Shown here: piece after piece, positions 15,601 to 28,197 of the stretch
Numbering within the stretch: the stretch's first letter is position 1
How the letters are laid out: each line of letters opens with the position of its first letter
Assembly: GCF_964340395.1 (NCBI RefSeq)
Contig: NC_135555.1
Location: 22,560,225-22,624,224, forward strand
Source of the DNA: Glandiceps talaboti
Taxonomy: Eukaryota; Hemichordata; Enteropneusta; Spengelidae
Direction: 5' to 3'
DNA: 64,000 bases
Made by a program: the position numbers and the translations under genes
Notes under the pieces: generated by a model
The model's input: the letters and a program-made list of their open reading frames with translations, nothing else
What the model was told of the DNA's origin: nothing
Databases searched by the model: none

Positions 15601-17690
15601 CATGAACTAGTGGCATGTGATAGTCTGTAAGGCAGTGAGGTAACTTGTTGTTTAGTAAGTCATCCCTTAACCTTGAACCTAGTACTATAATCATGAACTA
15701 GTGGCATGTGATAGTCTGTAAGGCAGTGAGGTAACTTGTTTAATAAGTCATCCCTTAACCTTGAACCTAGTACTATAATCATGAACATGGTGGCAAGTGA
15801 TAGTCTGCAAGGCAGTAAGGTAACTTGTTTAATAAATCATCCCTTAACCTTCAACCTAGTACTATAATCATGAACTAGTGGCATGTGGTAGTCTGTAAGG
15901 CAGTGTCAGAGGTAACTTGTTGTTTAATAAGTCATCCCTTAACCTTGAACCTAGTACTATAATCATGAACTAGTGGCATGTGGTAGTCTGTAAGGCAGTG
16001 AGGTAACTTGTTATTTAATAAGTCATCCCTTAACCTTGAACCTAGTACTATAATCATGAACATGGTGGCATGTGATAATCTGTAAGGCAGTGAGGTAACT
16101 TGTATAATAATAAGTCATCCCTTAACCTTGAACCTAGTACTATAATCATGAACTAGTGGCATGTGATAGTCTGTAAGGCAGTGAGGTAACTTGTATAATA
16201 ATAAGTCATCCCTTAACCTTGAACCTAGTACTATAATCATGAACTAGTGGCATGTGATAGTCTGTAAGGCAGTGAGGTAACTTGTTGTTTAATAAGTCAT
16301 CCCTTAACCTTGAACCTAGTATAATCATGAACATGGTGGCATGTGATAGTCTGTAAGGCAGTGTGTTAACTTGTATAAAAATAAGTCATCCCTTAACCTT
16401 GAACCTAGTACTATAATCATGAACTAGTGGCATGTGATAGTCTGTAAGGCAGTGAGGTAACTTGTATAATAATAAGTCATCCCTTAACCTTGAACCTAGT
16501 ACTATAATCATGAACTAGTGGCATGTGATAGTCTGTAAGGCAGTGAGGTAACTTGTTGTTTAATAAGTCATCCCTTAACCTTGAACCTAGTATAATCATG
16601 AACATGGTGGCATGTGATAGTCTGTAAGGCAGTGTGTTAACTTGTATAAAAATAAGTCATCCCTTAACCTTGAACCTAGTACTATAATCATGAACTAGTG
16701 GCATGTGATAGTCTGTAAGGCAGTGAGGTAACTTGTATAATAATAAGTCATCCCTTAACCTTGAACCTAGTACTATAATCATGAACATGGTGGCATGTGA
16801 TAGTCTGTAAGGCAGTGAGGTAACTTGTATAATAATAAGTCATCCCTTAACCTTGAACCTAGAACTATAATCAAGAACATGGTGGCATGTGATAGTCTGT
16901 AAGGCAGTGAGGTAACTTGTTGTTTAATAAATCATCCCTTAACCTTGAACCTAGTACTATAATCATGAACTAGTGGCATGTGATAGTTTGAAAGGCAGTG
17001 AGGTAACTTGTATAATAATAAGTCGTCCCTTAACCTTGAACCTAGTACTATAATCATGAACTAGTGGCATGTGATAGTCTGTAAGGCAGTGAGGTAACTT
17101 GTATAATAATAAGTCATCCCTTAACCTTGAACCTAGAACTATAATCAAGAACATGGTGGCATGTGATAGTCTGTAAGGCAGTGAGGTAACTTGTTGTTTA
17201 ATAAATCATCCCTTAACCTTGAACCTAGTACTATAATCATGAACTAGTGGCATGTGATAGTTTGTAAGGCAGTGTGGTAACTTGTATAATAATAAGTCGT
17301 CCCTTAACCTTGAACCTTGTACTATAATCATGAACATGGTGGCATGTAATAGTCTGTAAGGTAGTGAGGTAACTTGTTGTTTAATAAATCATCCCTTAAC
17401 CTTGAACCTAGTACTATAATCATGAACTAGTGGCATGTGATAGTCTGTAAGGCAATGAGGTAACTTGTATAATAATAAGTCATCCCTTAACCTTGAACCT
17501 AGTAATATAATCATGAACATGGTGGCATGTGATAGTCTGTAAGGCAGTGAGGTAACTTGTTCTTTAATAAGTCATCCCTTAACCTTGAACCTAGTACAAT
17601 AATCATGAACATGGTGGCATGTGATAGTCTGTAAGGCAGTGAGGTAACTTGTATAATAATAAGTCATCCCTTAACCTCGAACCTAGTACT
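12700..17690. repeat. 4256-bp-shifted duplicate blocks in array A
   Basis: The block from about 12700-13430 recurs at about 16956-17686, shifted by 4256 bp. The flanking block carrying the rare GTGTCAGAGG insertion recurs with a 3985-bp shift (11921 and 15906). The difference is about 271 bp, explained by an extra three-monomer duplication near 16330-16660. A separate 913-bp shift links 7697-7981 with 8610-8894. Confidence 0.75.
13381..15900. repeat. 1260-bp higher-order tandem duplication in array A
   Basis: Bases 13381-14640 recur at 14641-15900 with a shift of exactly 1260 bp (about 14 monomers). Reading line by line, I saw only isolated differences, such as one near 15126 and one near 15888. 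Rare variants such as CTCGAACC and GTGAGTGGGGTAAC are carried along, so the copy event was recent compared with monomer divergence. Confidence 0.85.
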
Positions 17691-20600
17691 ATAATCATGA
17701 AGATGGTGGCATATGTGATAGTCTGTAAGGCAGTAAGGTAACTTGTTTAATAAATCATCCCTTAACCTTGAACCTAGTACTATAATCATGAATTAGTGGC
17801 ATTTGATAGTCTGTAAGGTAGTGAGTGGGGTAACTTGTTGTTTAATAAGTCATCCCTTAACCTTGAACCTAGTACTATAATCATGAACTAGTGGCATGTG
17901 ATAGTCTGTAAGGCAGTGAGGTAACTTGTTGTTTAATAAGTCATTCCTTAACCTTGAACCTAGTACTATAATCATGAACTAGTGGCATGTGATAGCCTGT
18001 AAAGTGGTGAGGTAACTTGTTTAATAAGTCATCCCTTAACCTTGAACCTAGTACTATAATCATGAACTAGTGGCATGTGATAGTCTGTAAGGCAGTGAGG
18101 TAACTTGTTTAATAAATCATCCCTTAACCTTGAACCTAGTACTATAATCATGAACATGGTGGCATGTGATAGTCTGTAAGGCAGTAAGGTAACTTGTTTA
18201 ATAAATCATCCCTTAACCTTGAACCTAGTACTATAATCATGAACTAGTGGCATGTGATAGCCTGTAAAGTGGTGAGGTAACTTGTTTCATAAGTCATCCC
18301 TTAACCTTGAACCTAGTACTATAATCATGAACTAGTTGTATGTGATAGTCTGTAAGGCAGTGAGGTAACTTGTTATTTAATAAGTCATCCCTTAACCTTG
18401 AACCCTGTACTATAATCATGAACATGGTGGCATGTGATAGTCTGTAAGGCAGTGAGGTAACTTGTATAATAATAAGTGATCCCTTAACCTTGAACCTAGT
18501 ACTATAATCATGAACTAGTGGCATGTGATAGTCTGTAAGGCAGTGAGGTAACTTGTATAATAATAAGTCATCCCTTAACCATGAACCTAGTACTATAATC
18601 ATGAACATGGTGGCATGTGATAGTCTGTAAGGCAGTGAGGTAACTTGTATAATAATAAGTCATCCCTTAACCTTGAACCTAGTACTATAATCAAGAACAT
18701 GGTGGCATGTGTTAGTCTGTAAGGCAGTGTGGTAACTTGTTGTTTAATAAATCATCCCTTAACCTTGAACCTAGTACTATAATCATGAACTAGTGCAGGC
18801 ATGTGATAGTTGTAAGGCAGTGAGGTAACTTGGATAATAATAAGTCGTCCCTTAACCTTGAACCTAGTACTATAATCATGAACATGGTGGCATGTGATAG
18901 TCTGTAAGGCAGTGAGGTAACTTGTTGTTTAATAAATCATCCCTTAACCTTGAACCTAGTACTATAATCATGAACATGGTGGCATGTGATAGTCTGTAAG
19001 GCTTTAAGGTAACTTGTTCAATAAGTCATCCCTTAACCTTGAACCTAGTAGTATAATCATGAACTAGTGGCATATGATAGTCTGTAAGGCAGTGAGGTAA
19101 CACTGTTGGTTAATAAGTCATCCCTTAACCTTGAACCTAGTACTATAATCATGAACTAGTGGCATGTGGACTGTCTGTAAGGCAGTGAGGTAACTTGTAT
19201 AATAATAAGTCATCCCTTAACCTTGAACCTAATAATATAATCATGAACATGGTGGCATATGTGATAGTCTGTAAGCAAGTGAGGTAACTAGTTGTTTAAT
19301 AAGTCATCCCTTAACCTTGAGCCTAGTACTATAATCATGAACTAGTGGCATGTGAAAGTCTGTAAGGCAGTGAGGTAACTTGTTCTTTAATAAGTCATCC
19401 CTTAACCTTGAACCTAGTATAATCATGAACATGGTGGCATGTGATATTCTGTAAGGCAGCGAGGTAACTTGTTGTTTAATAAGTCATCCCTTAACCTTGA
19501 ACCTAGTACAATAATCATGAACTAGTGGCATGTGATAGTCTGGAAGGCAGTGAGGTAACTTGTATAATAATAAGTCATCCCTTAACCTTGAACCTAGTAA
19601 TATAATCATGAACATGGTGGCATATGTGATAGTCTGTAAGGCAGTAAGGTAACTTGTTTAATAAATCATCCCCTAACCTTGAACCTAGTACTATAATTAT
19701 GAATTAGTGGCATTTGATAGTCTTTAAGGTAGTGAGTGGGGTAACTTGTTGTTTAATAAGTCATCCCTTAACCTTGAACCTAGTACTATAATCATGAACT
19801 AGTGGCATGTGATAGTCTGTAAGGCAGTGAGGTAACTTGTTGTTTAATAAGTCATCCCTTAAAATTGAACCTAATACTATAATCATGAACTAGTGGCATG
19901 TGATAGCCTGCAAAGTGGTGACTCAGAGGTAACTTGTTTAATAAGTCATCCCTTAACCTTGAACCTAGTACTATAATCATGAACTAGTGGCATGTGATGG
20001 TCTGTAAGGCAGTGAGGTAACTTGTTGTTTAATAAGTCATCCCTTAACCTTGAACCTAGTACTATAATCATGAACTATAGTGGTATGTGATAGTCTGTAA
20101 GGCAGTGAGGTAACACTGTTGTTTAATAAGTCATCCCTTAACCTTGAACCTAGTACTATAATCATGAACTAGTGGCATGTGATAGTCTGTAAGGCAGTGA
20201 GGTAACTTGTTGTTTAATAAATCATCCCTTAACCTTTAACCTAGTACTATAATCATGAACTAGTGGCATGTGATAGTCTGTAAGGCAGTGAGGTAACTTG
20301 TATAATAATAAGTCATCCCTTAACCTTGAACCTAGTAATATAATCATGAACATGGTGGCATGTGATAGTCTGTAAGCCAGTGAGGTAACTTGTTCAATAA
20401 GTCATCCCTTAACCTTGAACCTAGTACTATAATCATGAACTAGTGGCATGTGATAGTCTGTAAGGCAGTGAGGTAACACTGTTGTTTATAGTCATCCCTT
20501 AACCTTGAACCTAGTACTATAATCATGAACTAGTGGCATGTGATAGTCTGTAAGGCAGTGAGGTAACTTGTTGTTTAATAAATCATCCCTTAACCTTGAA

Positions 20601-23600
20601 CCTAGTACTATAATCATGAACATGGTGGCATGTGATAGTCTGTAAGGCAGTGAGGTAACTTGTTGTTTAATAAATCATCCCTTAACCTTGAACTTAGTAC
20701 TATAATCATGAACATGGTGGCATGTGATAGTCTGTAAGGCTTTGCGGTAACTTGTTCAATAAGTCATCCCTTAACCTTGAACCTAGTACTATAATCATGA
20801 ACTAGTGGCATGTGATAGTCTGTAAGGCAGTGAGGTAACACTTTTGGTTAATAAGTCATTTCTTAACCTTGAACCTAGTACTATAATCATGAACTAGTGG
20901 CATGTGATAGTCTGTAAGGCAGTGAGGTAACTTGTATAATAATAAGTCATCCCTTAACCTTGAACCTAGTAATATAATCATGAACATGGTGGCATGTGAT
21001 AGTCTGTAAGCCAGTGAGGTAACTTGTTGTTTAATAAGTCATCCCTTAACCTTGAGCCTAGTACTATAATCATGAACTAGTGGCATGTGATAGTCTGTAA
21101 GGCAGTGAGGTAACTTGTTCTTTAATAAGTCATCCCTTAACCTTGAACCTAGCACAATAATCATGAACTAGTGGCATGTGATAGTCTGGAAGGCAGTGAG
21201 GTAACTTGTATAATAATAAGTCATCCCTTAACCTTGAACCTAGTAATATAATCATGAACATGGTGGCATGTGATAGTCTGTAAGGCAGTGAGGTAACTTG
21301 TTTAATAAGTTATCCCTTAACCTTGAACCTAGTACTATAATCATGAACATGGTGGCATATGTGATAGTCTGTAAGGCAGTAAGGTAACTTGTTTAATAAA
21401 TCATCCCTTAACCTTGAACCTAGTACTATAATCATGAATTAGTGGCATTTGATAGTCTGTAAGGTAGTGAGTGGGGTAACTTGTTGTTTAATAAGTCATC
21501 CCTTAACCTTGAACCTAGTACTGTAATCATGAACTAGTGGCATGTGATAGTCTGTAAGGCAGTGAGGTAACTTGTTGTTTAATAAGTCATCCCTTAACAT
21601 TGAACCTAATACTATAATCATGAACTAGTGGCATGTGGTAGCCTGCAAAGTGGTGAGGTAACTTGTTTAATAAGTCATCCCTTAACCTTGAACCTAGTAC
21701 TATAATCATGAACATGGTGGCATGTGATAGTCTGTAAGGGTTTGAGGAAACTTGTTCAATAAGTCATCCCTTAACCTTGAACCTAGTACTATAATCATGA
21801 ACTAGTGGCATGTGATAGTCTGTAAGGCAGTGAGTTAACACTGTGGTTTAATAAGTCATCCCTTAACCTTGAACCTAGTACTATAATCATGAACTAGTGG
21901 CATGTGATAGTCTGTAAGGCAGTGAGGTAACATGTATAATAATAAGTCATCCCTTAACCTTGAACCTAGTAATATAATCATGAACATGGTGGCATGTGAT
22001 AATCTGTAAGGCAGTGATTTAACTTGTTGTTTAATAAGTCATCTCTTAACCTTGAGCCAAGTACTATAATCATGAACTAGTGGCATGTGATAGTCTGTAA
22101 GGCAGTGAGGTAACTTGTTTAATAAGTCATCCCTTAACCTTGAACCTAGTACTATAATCATGAACATGGTGGCATGTGATAGTCTGTAAGGTAGTAATGT
22201 AACTTGTTTAATAAATCATCCCTTAACCTTGAACCTAGTACTATAATCATGAACTAGTGGCATGTGATAGTCTGTAAGGCAGTGAGGTAACTTGTTGTTT
22301 AATAAGTCATCCCTTAACATTGAACCTAGTACTATAATCATGAACTAGTGGCATGTGATAGCCCGTAAAGTGGTGAGGTAACTTGTTTCATAAGTCATCC
22401 CTTAACCTTGAACCTAGTACTATAATCATGAACTAGTGGTATGTGATAGTCTGTAAGGCAGTGAGGTAACTTGTTATTTAATAAGTCATCCCTTAACCTA
22501 GAACCCTGTACTATAATCATGAACATGGTGGCATGTGATAGTCTGTAAGGCAGTGAGGTAACTTGTTGTTTAATAAATCATCCCTTAACCTTGAACCTAG
22601 TACTATAATCATGAACATGGTGGCATGTGATAGTCGGTAAGGCAGTGAGGTAACTTGTTGTTTAATAAGTCATCCCTTAACCTTGAACCTAGTACTATAA
22701 TCATGAACTAGTGGCATGTGATAGCCTGTAAAGTGGTGAGGTAACTTGTTTCATAAGTCATCCCTTAACCTTGAACCTAGTACTATAATCATGAACATGG
22801 TGGCATGTGGTAGTCTGTAAGGCAGTGAGGTAACTTGTTATTTAATAAGTCATCCCTTAACCTTGAACCTAGTACTATAATCATGAACTAGTGGCATGTG
22901 ATAGCCTGTAAAGTGGTGAGGTAACTTGTTTCATAAGTCATCCCTTAACCTTGAACCTAGTACTATAATCATGAACATGGTGGCATGTGGTAGTCTGTAA
23001 GGCAGTGAGGTAACTTGTTATTTAATAAGTCATCCCTTAACCTTGAACCTAGTACTATAATCATGAACTAGTGGCATGTGATAGTCTGTAAGGCAGTGAG
23101 GTAACTTGTATAATAATAAGTCATCCCTTAACCTTGAACCTAGTACTATAATCATGAACATGGTGGCATGTGATAGTCTGTAAGGCAGTGATGTAACTTG
23201 TTGTTTAATAAATCATCCCTTAACCTTGAACCTAGTACTATAATCATGAACATGGTGGCATGTGATAGTCTGTAAGGCAGTGAGGTAACTTGTTGTTTAA
23301 TAAGTCATCCCTTAACCTTGAACCTAGTACTATAATCATGAACTAGTGGCATGTGATAGTCTGTAAGGCAGTGAGATAACATGTATAATAATAAGTCATC
23401 CCTTAACCTTGAACCTAGTAATATAATCATGAACATGGTGGCATGTGATAGTCTGTAAGGCAGTGATTTAACTTGTTGTTTAATAAGTCATCTCTTAACC
23501 TTGAGCCAAGTACTATAATCATGAACTAGTGGCATGTGATAGTCTGTAAGGCAGTGAGGTAACTTGTTTAATAAGTCATCCCTTAACCTTGAACCTAGTA

Positions 23601-26315
23601 CTATAATCATGAACATGGTGGCATGTGATAGTCTGTAAGGTAGTAATGTAACTTGTTTAATAAATCATCCCTTAACCTTGAACCTAGTACTATAATCATG
23701 AACTAGTGGCATGTGATAGTCTGTAAGGCAGTGAGATAACATGTATAATAATAAGTCATCCCTTAACCTTGAACCTAGTAATATAATCATGAACATGGTG
23801 GCATGTGATAGTCTGTAAGGCAGTGATTTAACTTGTTGTTTAATAAGTCATCTCTTAACCTTGAGCCAAGTACTATAATCATGAACTAGTGGTATGTGAT
23901 AGTCTGTAAGGCAGTGAGGTAACTTGTTTAATAAGTCATCCCTTAACCTTGAACCTAGTACTATAATCATGAACATGGTGGCATGTGATAGTCTGTAAGG
24001 TAGTAATGTAACTTGTTTAATAAATCATCCCTTAACCTTGAACCTAGTACTATAATCATGAACTAGTGGCATGTGATAGTCTGTAAGGCAGTGAGGTAAC
24101 TTGTTGTTTAATAAGTCATCCCTTAACATTGAACCTAGTACTATAATCATGAACTAGTGGCATGTGATAGCCTGTAAAGTGGTGAGGTAACTTGTTTCAT
24201 AAGTCATCCCTTAACCTTGAACCTAGTACTATAATCATGAACTAGTGGTATGTGATAGTCTGTAAGGCAGTGAGGTAACTTGTTATTTAATAAGTCATCC
24301 CTTAACCTAGAACCCTGTACTATAATCATGAACATGGTGGCATGTGATAGTCTGTAAGGCAGTGAGGTAACTTGTATAATAATAAGTCATCCCTTAACCT
24401 TGAACCTAGTACTATAATCATGAACATGGTGGCATGTGATAGTCTGTAAGGCAGTGAGGTAACTTGTTGTTTAATAAATCATCCCTTAACCTTGAACCTA
24501 GTACTATAATCATGAACATGGTGGCATGTGATAGTCGGTAAGGCAGTGAGGTAACTTGTTGTTTAATAAGTCATCCCTTAACATTGAACCTAGTACTATA
24601 ATCATGAACTAGTGGCATGTGATAGCCTGTAAAGTGGTGAGGTAACTTGTTTCATAAGTCATCCCTTAACCTTGAACCTAGTACTATAATCATGAACATG
24701 GTGGCATGTGGTAGTCTGTAAGGTAGTGAGGTAACTTGTTATTTAATAAGTCATCCCTTAACCTTGAACCTAGTACTATAATCATGAACATGGTGGCATG
24801 TGATAGTCTGTAAGGTAGTAATGTAACTTGTTTAATAAATCATCCCTTAACCTTGAACCTAGTACTATAATCATGAACTAGTGGCATGTGATAGTCTGTA
24901 AGGCAGTGAGGTAACTTGTTGTTTAATAAGTCATCCCTTAACATTGAACCTAGTACTATAATCATGAACTAGTGGCATGTGATAGCCTGTAAAGTGGTGA
25001 GGTAACTTGTTTCATAAGTCATCCCTTAACCTTGAACCTAGTACTATAATCATGAACTAGTGGTATGTGATAGTCTGTAAGGCAGTGAGGTAACTTGTTA
25101 TTTAATAAGTCATCCCTTAACCTAGAACCCTGTACTATAATCATGAACATGGTGGCATGTGATAGTCTGTAAGGCAGTGAGGTAACTTGTATAATAATAA
25201 GTCATCCCTTAACCTTGAACCTAGTACTATAATCATGAACATGGTGGCATGTGATAGTCTGTAAGGCAGTGAGGTAACTTGTTGTTTAATAAATCATCCC
25301 TTAACCTTGAACCTAGTACTATAATCATGAACATGGTGGCATGTGATAGTCGGTAAGGCAGTGAGGTAACTTGTTGTTTAATAAGTCATCCCTTAACATT
25401 GAACCTAGTACTATAATCATGAACTAGTGGCATGTGATAGCCTGTAAAGTGGTGAGGTAACTTGTTTCATAAGTCATCCCTTAACCTTGAACCTAGTACT
25501 ATAATCATGAACATGGTGGCATGTGGTAGTCTGTAAGGCAGTGAGGTAACTTGTTATTTAATAAGTCATCCCTTAACCTTGAACCTAGTACTATAATCAT
25601 GAACTAGTGGCATGTGATAGTCTGTAAGGCAGAGAGGTAACTTGTATAATAATAAGTCATCCCTTAACCTTGAACCTAGTACTATAATCATGAACATGGT
25701 GGCATGTGATAGTCTGTAAGGCAGTGAGGTAACTTGTTGTTTAATAAATCATCCCTTAACCTTGAACCTAGTACTATAATCATGAACATGGTGGCATGTG
25801 ATAGTCTGTAAGGCAGTGATGTAACTTGTTGTTTAATAAATCATCCCTTAACCTTGAACCTAGTACTATAATCATGAACATGGTGGCATGTGATAGTCTG
25901 TAAGGCAGTGAGGTAACTTGTTGTTTAATAAGTCATCCCTTAACCTTGAACCTAGTACTATAATCATGAACATGGTGGCATGTGATAGTCTGTAAGGCAG
26001 TGAGGTAACTTGTTGTTTAATAAGTCATCCCTTAACCTTGAACCTAGTACTATAATCATGAACTAGTGGCATGTGATAGTCGGTAAGGCAGTGAGGTAAC
26101 TTGTTTAATAAGTCATCCCTTAACCTTGAACCTAGTACTATAATCATGAACATGGTGGCATGTGATAGTCTGTAAGGCAGTGAGGTAACTTGTTGTTTGT
26201 TTAATAAGTCATCCCTTAACCTTGAACCTAGTTCTATAATTATGAACTAGTGGCATGTGATAGTCTGTAAGGCAGTGAGGTAACTTGTTGTTTAATAAGT
26301 CATCCCTTAACCTTG

Positions 26316-26456
26316 GGGTGTTTATTTGGAATAACACCAATAAAAGTTTGATGGAAGTAAAGTGTAGAATCACAGTATTGACTCGTAGTACTAAAATAAT
26401 AAGACAACGAAGCAGAGATTAATAGCAATATATAGACAAACAAACTGATATTTTCA
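26316..26456. repeat. Right module of composite repeat, copy 1
   Basis: It begins at the satellite edge with GGGTGTTTATTTGGAATAAC and ends with CTGATATTTTCAG. It recurs at 35197-35323 (missing about 13 bases) and at 35654-35794. Here the next base starts the second left module. In the other two copies the homology continues past TTTTCAG into TGTTTAA. The breakpoint therefore falls exactly at an AG. Confidence 0.85.
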
Positions 26457-28197
26457 GACGCCGAGTTACCTCTCTGATGTCTGCCTGTAAGTTGCTGAAG
26501 TTGGATGGAAGATGCAACTTGAGAAGACGGAGGATGTATGCCCAAAGTTGTGCCTACTTGGTTGGTTGGGAAATGGAAGTATTGGGTTATACTTCCATGT
26601 GGTTGGGATGACTGACATACTATTTTGTTCTCTTGTACGTGTTGGGTTAGGTTGGTGGTGTGGGGGGGGGGGAGGCAATGGAAAACAGTTTGGCGAGTTC
26701 CATTGTCAAGCATTAGCAAAAAAGTATAGCATCACTCGATGCTATACTTTAGAGCTGACAAAATTGGAAAACGTGAACAAACTTAATGGAAGCGTTCTAT
26801 TTTGCCAATGCCAGTTCAAAAAGAACTAATTGCCGGCACTTTCCTATCTTGCACTTCACTAATTTAGGCACCAATAAATCTAATTAACTCACTAAATTTC
26901 TCCTCAGTAAAGCAAGTCAAATTCTCTTTTTGAAATGGTATTGGTATCATACATATCAGTCTTTCATTATACATGTTCACGATGAATCAGGATGATAGAA
27001 AAGGGGAATTCAGCAAAAAAATAAACAATAAAAACCAACCAGGTGGACACAATTATAATGGAGCTACAAGAAGATGGACAAGAAGACCAGAGGCGGACAA
27101 GGCAGACTCAAGGCAGACGTAAGTTAATAATTGTCTTATATAAAGTGATTTTACCTGATATTAATTAGTATTACACACTGGAACATTAGAAGTTAGAAAC
27201 ATTTGCTTATCAAGACTGCAGCGTGTAGCAAAATTAGAATACATTACAATATCAGTGAATGCTATATATTAATTACTAAACTGTTTTGTTTCATTCACTT
27301 TCATAGATGGATACGAAGACCCAAGATGGATACGAAGACCCAAGATGGAGGCGAAGACCCAAGATGGATACGAAGACCCAAGATGGATACGAAGACCCAA
27401 GATGGAGGCGAAGACCCAAGATGGATACGAAGACCCAAGATGGATACGAGACCCAAGATGGAGGCGAAGACCCAAGATCGATACGAACACCCAAGATGGA
27501 TACGAAGACCCAAGATGGAGGCGAAGACCCAAGATGGATACGAAGACCCAAGATGGATACGAAGACCCAAGATGGAGGCGAAGACCCAAGATGGATACGA
27601 AGACCCAAGATGGATACGAGACCCAAGATGGAGGCGAAGACCCAAGATCGATACGAACACCCAAGATGGATACGAAGACCCAAGATGGAGGCGAAGACCC
27701 AAGATGGATACGAAGACCCAAGATGGATAACAAGACCCTAGACCCAAGATGGATACGAAGGCCCAAGATGGATACAAATGCCCAAGATGGATACGAAGAC
27801 CCAAGATGGATAACACGACCCAAAATGGATGGATGTGATTACCAATCTCAAGGCAGAAGTAAGTCAATGATTGTCTTATATATGTTTATATATATTTATT
27901 GGTGTCGTAGATCACTCTCACTGTGCCATATAGGACGAAATCTACAGTTTCTACCAAAAAGTAAATCAAAGTTGGTAACTAGGTAATGGGAGTCACAAAA
28001 ATAGCATAATGAAAATGTAAAATCAATATTAGACACAAGACAAATACATTAATTAAATACAAAATGACACATTAATGGATAAAGTCTACATGTTTTAGAG
28101 AATAATGAAATGAACATGGCAAACTGTTCCAAAAATTAATTTATTGCAAGTCTTATTATGGACGTATTTACCTTAGGTATAATCCGATTTGCCTAAA
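26457..28197. repeat. Left module of composite repeat, copy 2
   Basis: Second copy of 3049-4235. It is longer for two reasons: about 320 bases at 26837-27159 are absent from copy 1, and the 19-bp tract is nearly twice as long. The extra segment contains an additional exon-like stretch. It starts after AACCAACCAG near 27041, carries GACAAGAAGACC, and ends at GGCAGAC followed by GTAAGTTAATAATTG near 27119. This donor closely resembles the donor after the 19-bp tract. Confidence 0.85.
27307..27860 (+). repeat. 19-bp tandem repeat bounded by splice-like signals (copy 2)
   Basis: About 27 copies of the 19-bp unit, compared with about 15 in copy 1. Units GATACGAAGACCCAA and GAGGCGAAGACCCAA alternate in a larger pattern, with an internal duplication of about 175 bp. 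The upstream CACTTTCATAG and downstream GGCAGAAGTAAGTC signals are the same as in copy 1. Several frames are open only because of the 19-bp periodicity. Confidence 0.85.

Larger units (their letters stand above)
4236..26315. repeat. 88-93 bp satellite, array A (22.1 kb)
   Basis: Roughly 245 head-to-tail monomers. The most compact form is 88 bp; others are mostly 91-93 bp because of a variable linker after GTAACTTGT: TTAATAAG, TGTTTAATAAG, ATAATAATAAG or TTCATAAG. The conserved core includes CCTTGAACCTAGTACTATAA. Two alternating subtypes differ at GAACTAGTGGC versus GAACATGGTGGC. A distinct subtype with CATTGAACC, GCCTGTAAAGTGG and a TTCATAAG linker recurs at intervals, marking higher-order units. 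Short minus-strand open frames repeat with the monomers and are artefacts. Both array edges are sharp. Confidence 0.97.

Noticed and set aside
4792-18608. Minus-strand open frames of 63-104 codons within the satellite (for example MFMIIVLGSRLRDDLL)
   Set aside because: They recur with the monomers, follow its period and break wherever a linker changes length. They are repeat artefacts.
3552-27986. Overlapping frames with MDTKTQDGYEDPRW or ILGLRIHLGSS patterns on both strands
   Set aside because: A 19-bp repeat gives the same 19-residue pattern in all three frames of a strand. Nothing selects one frame as coding.
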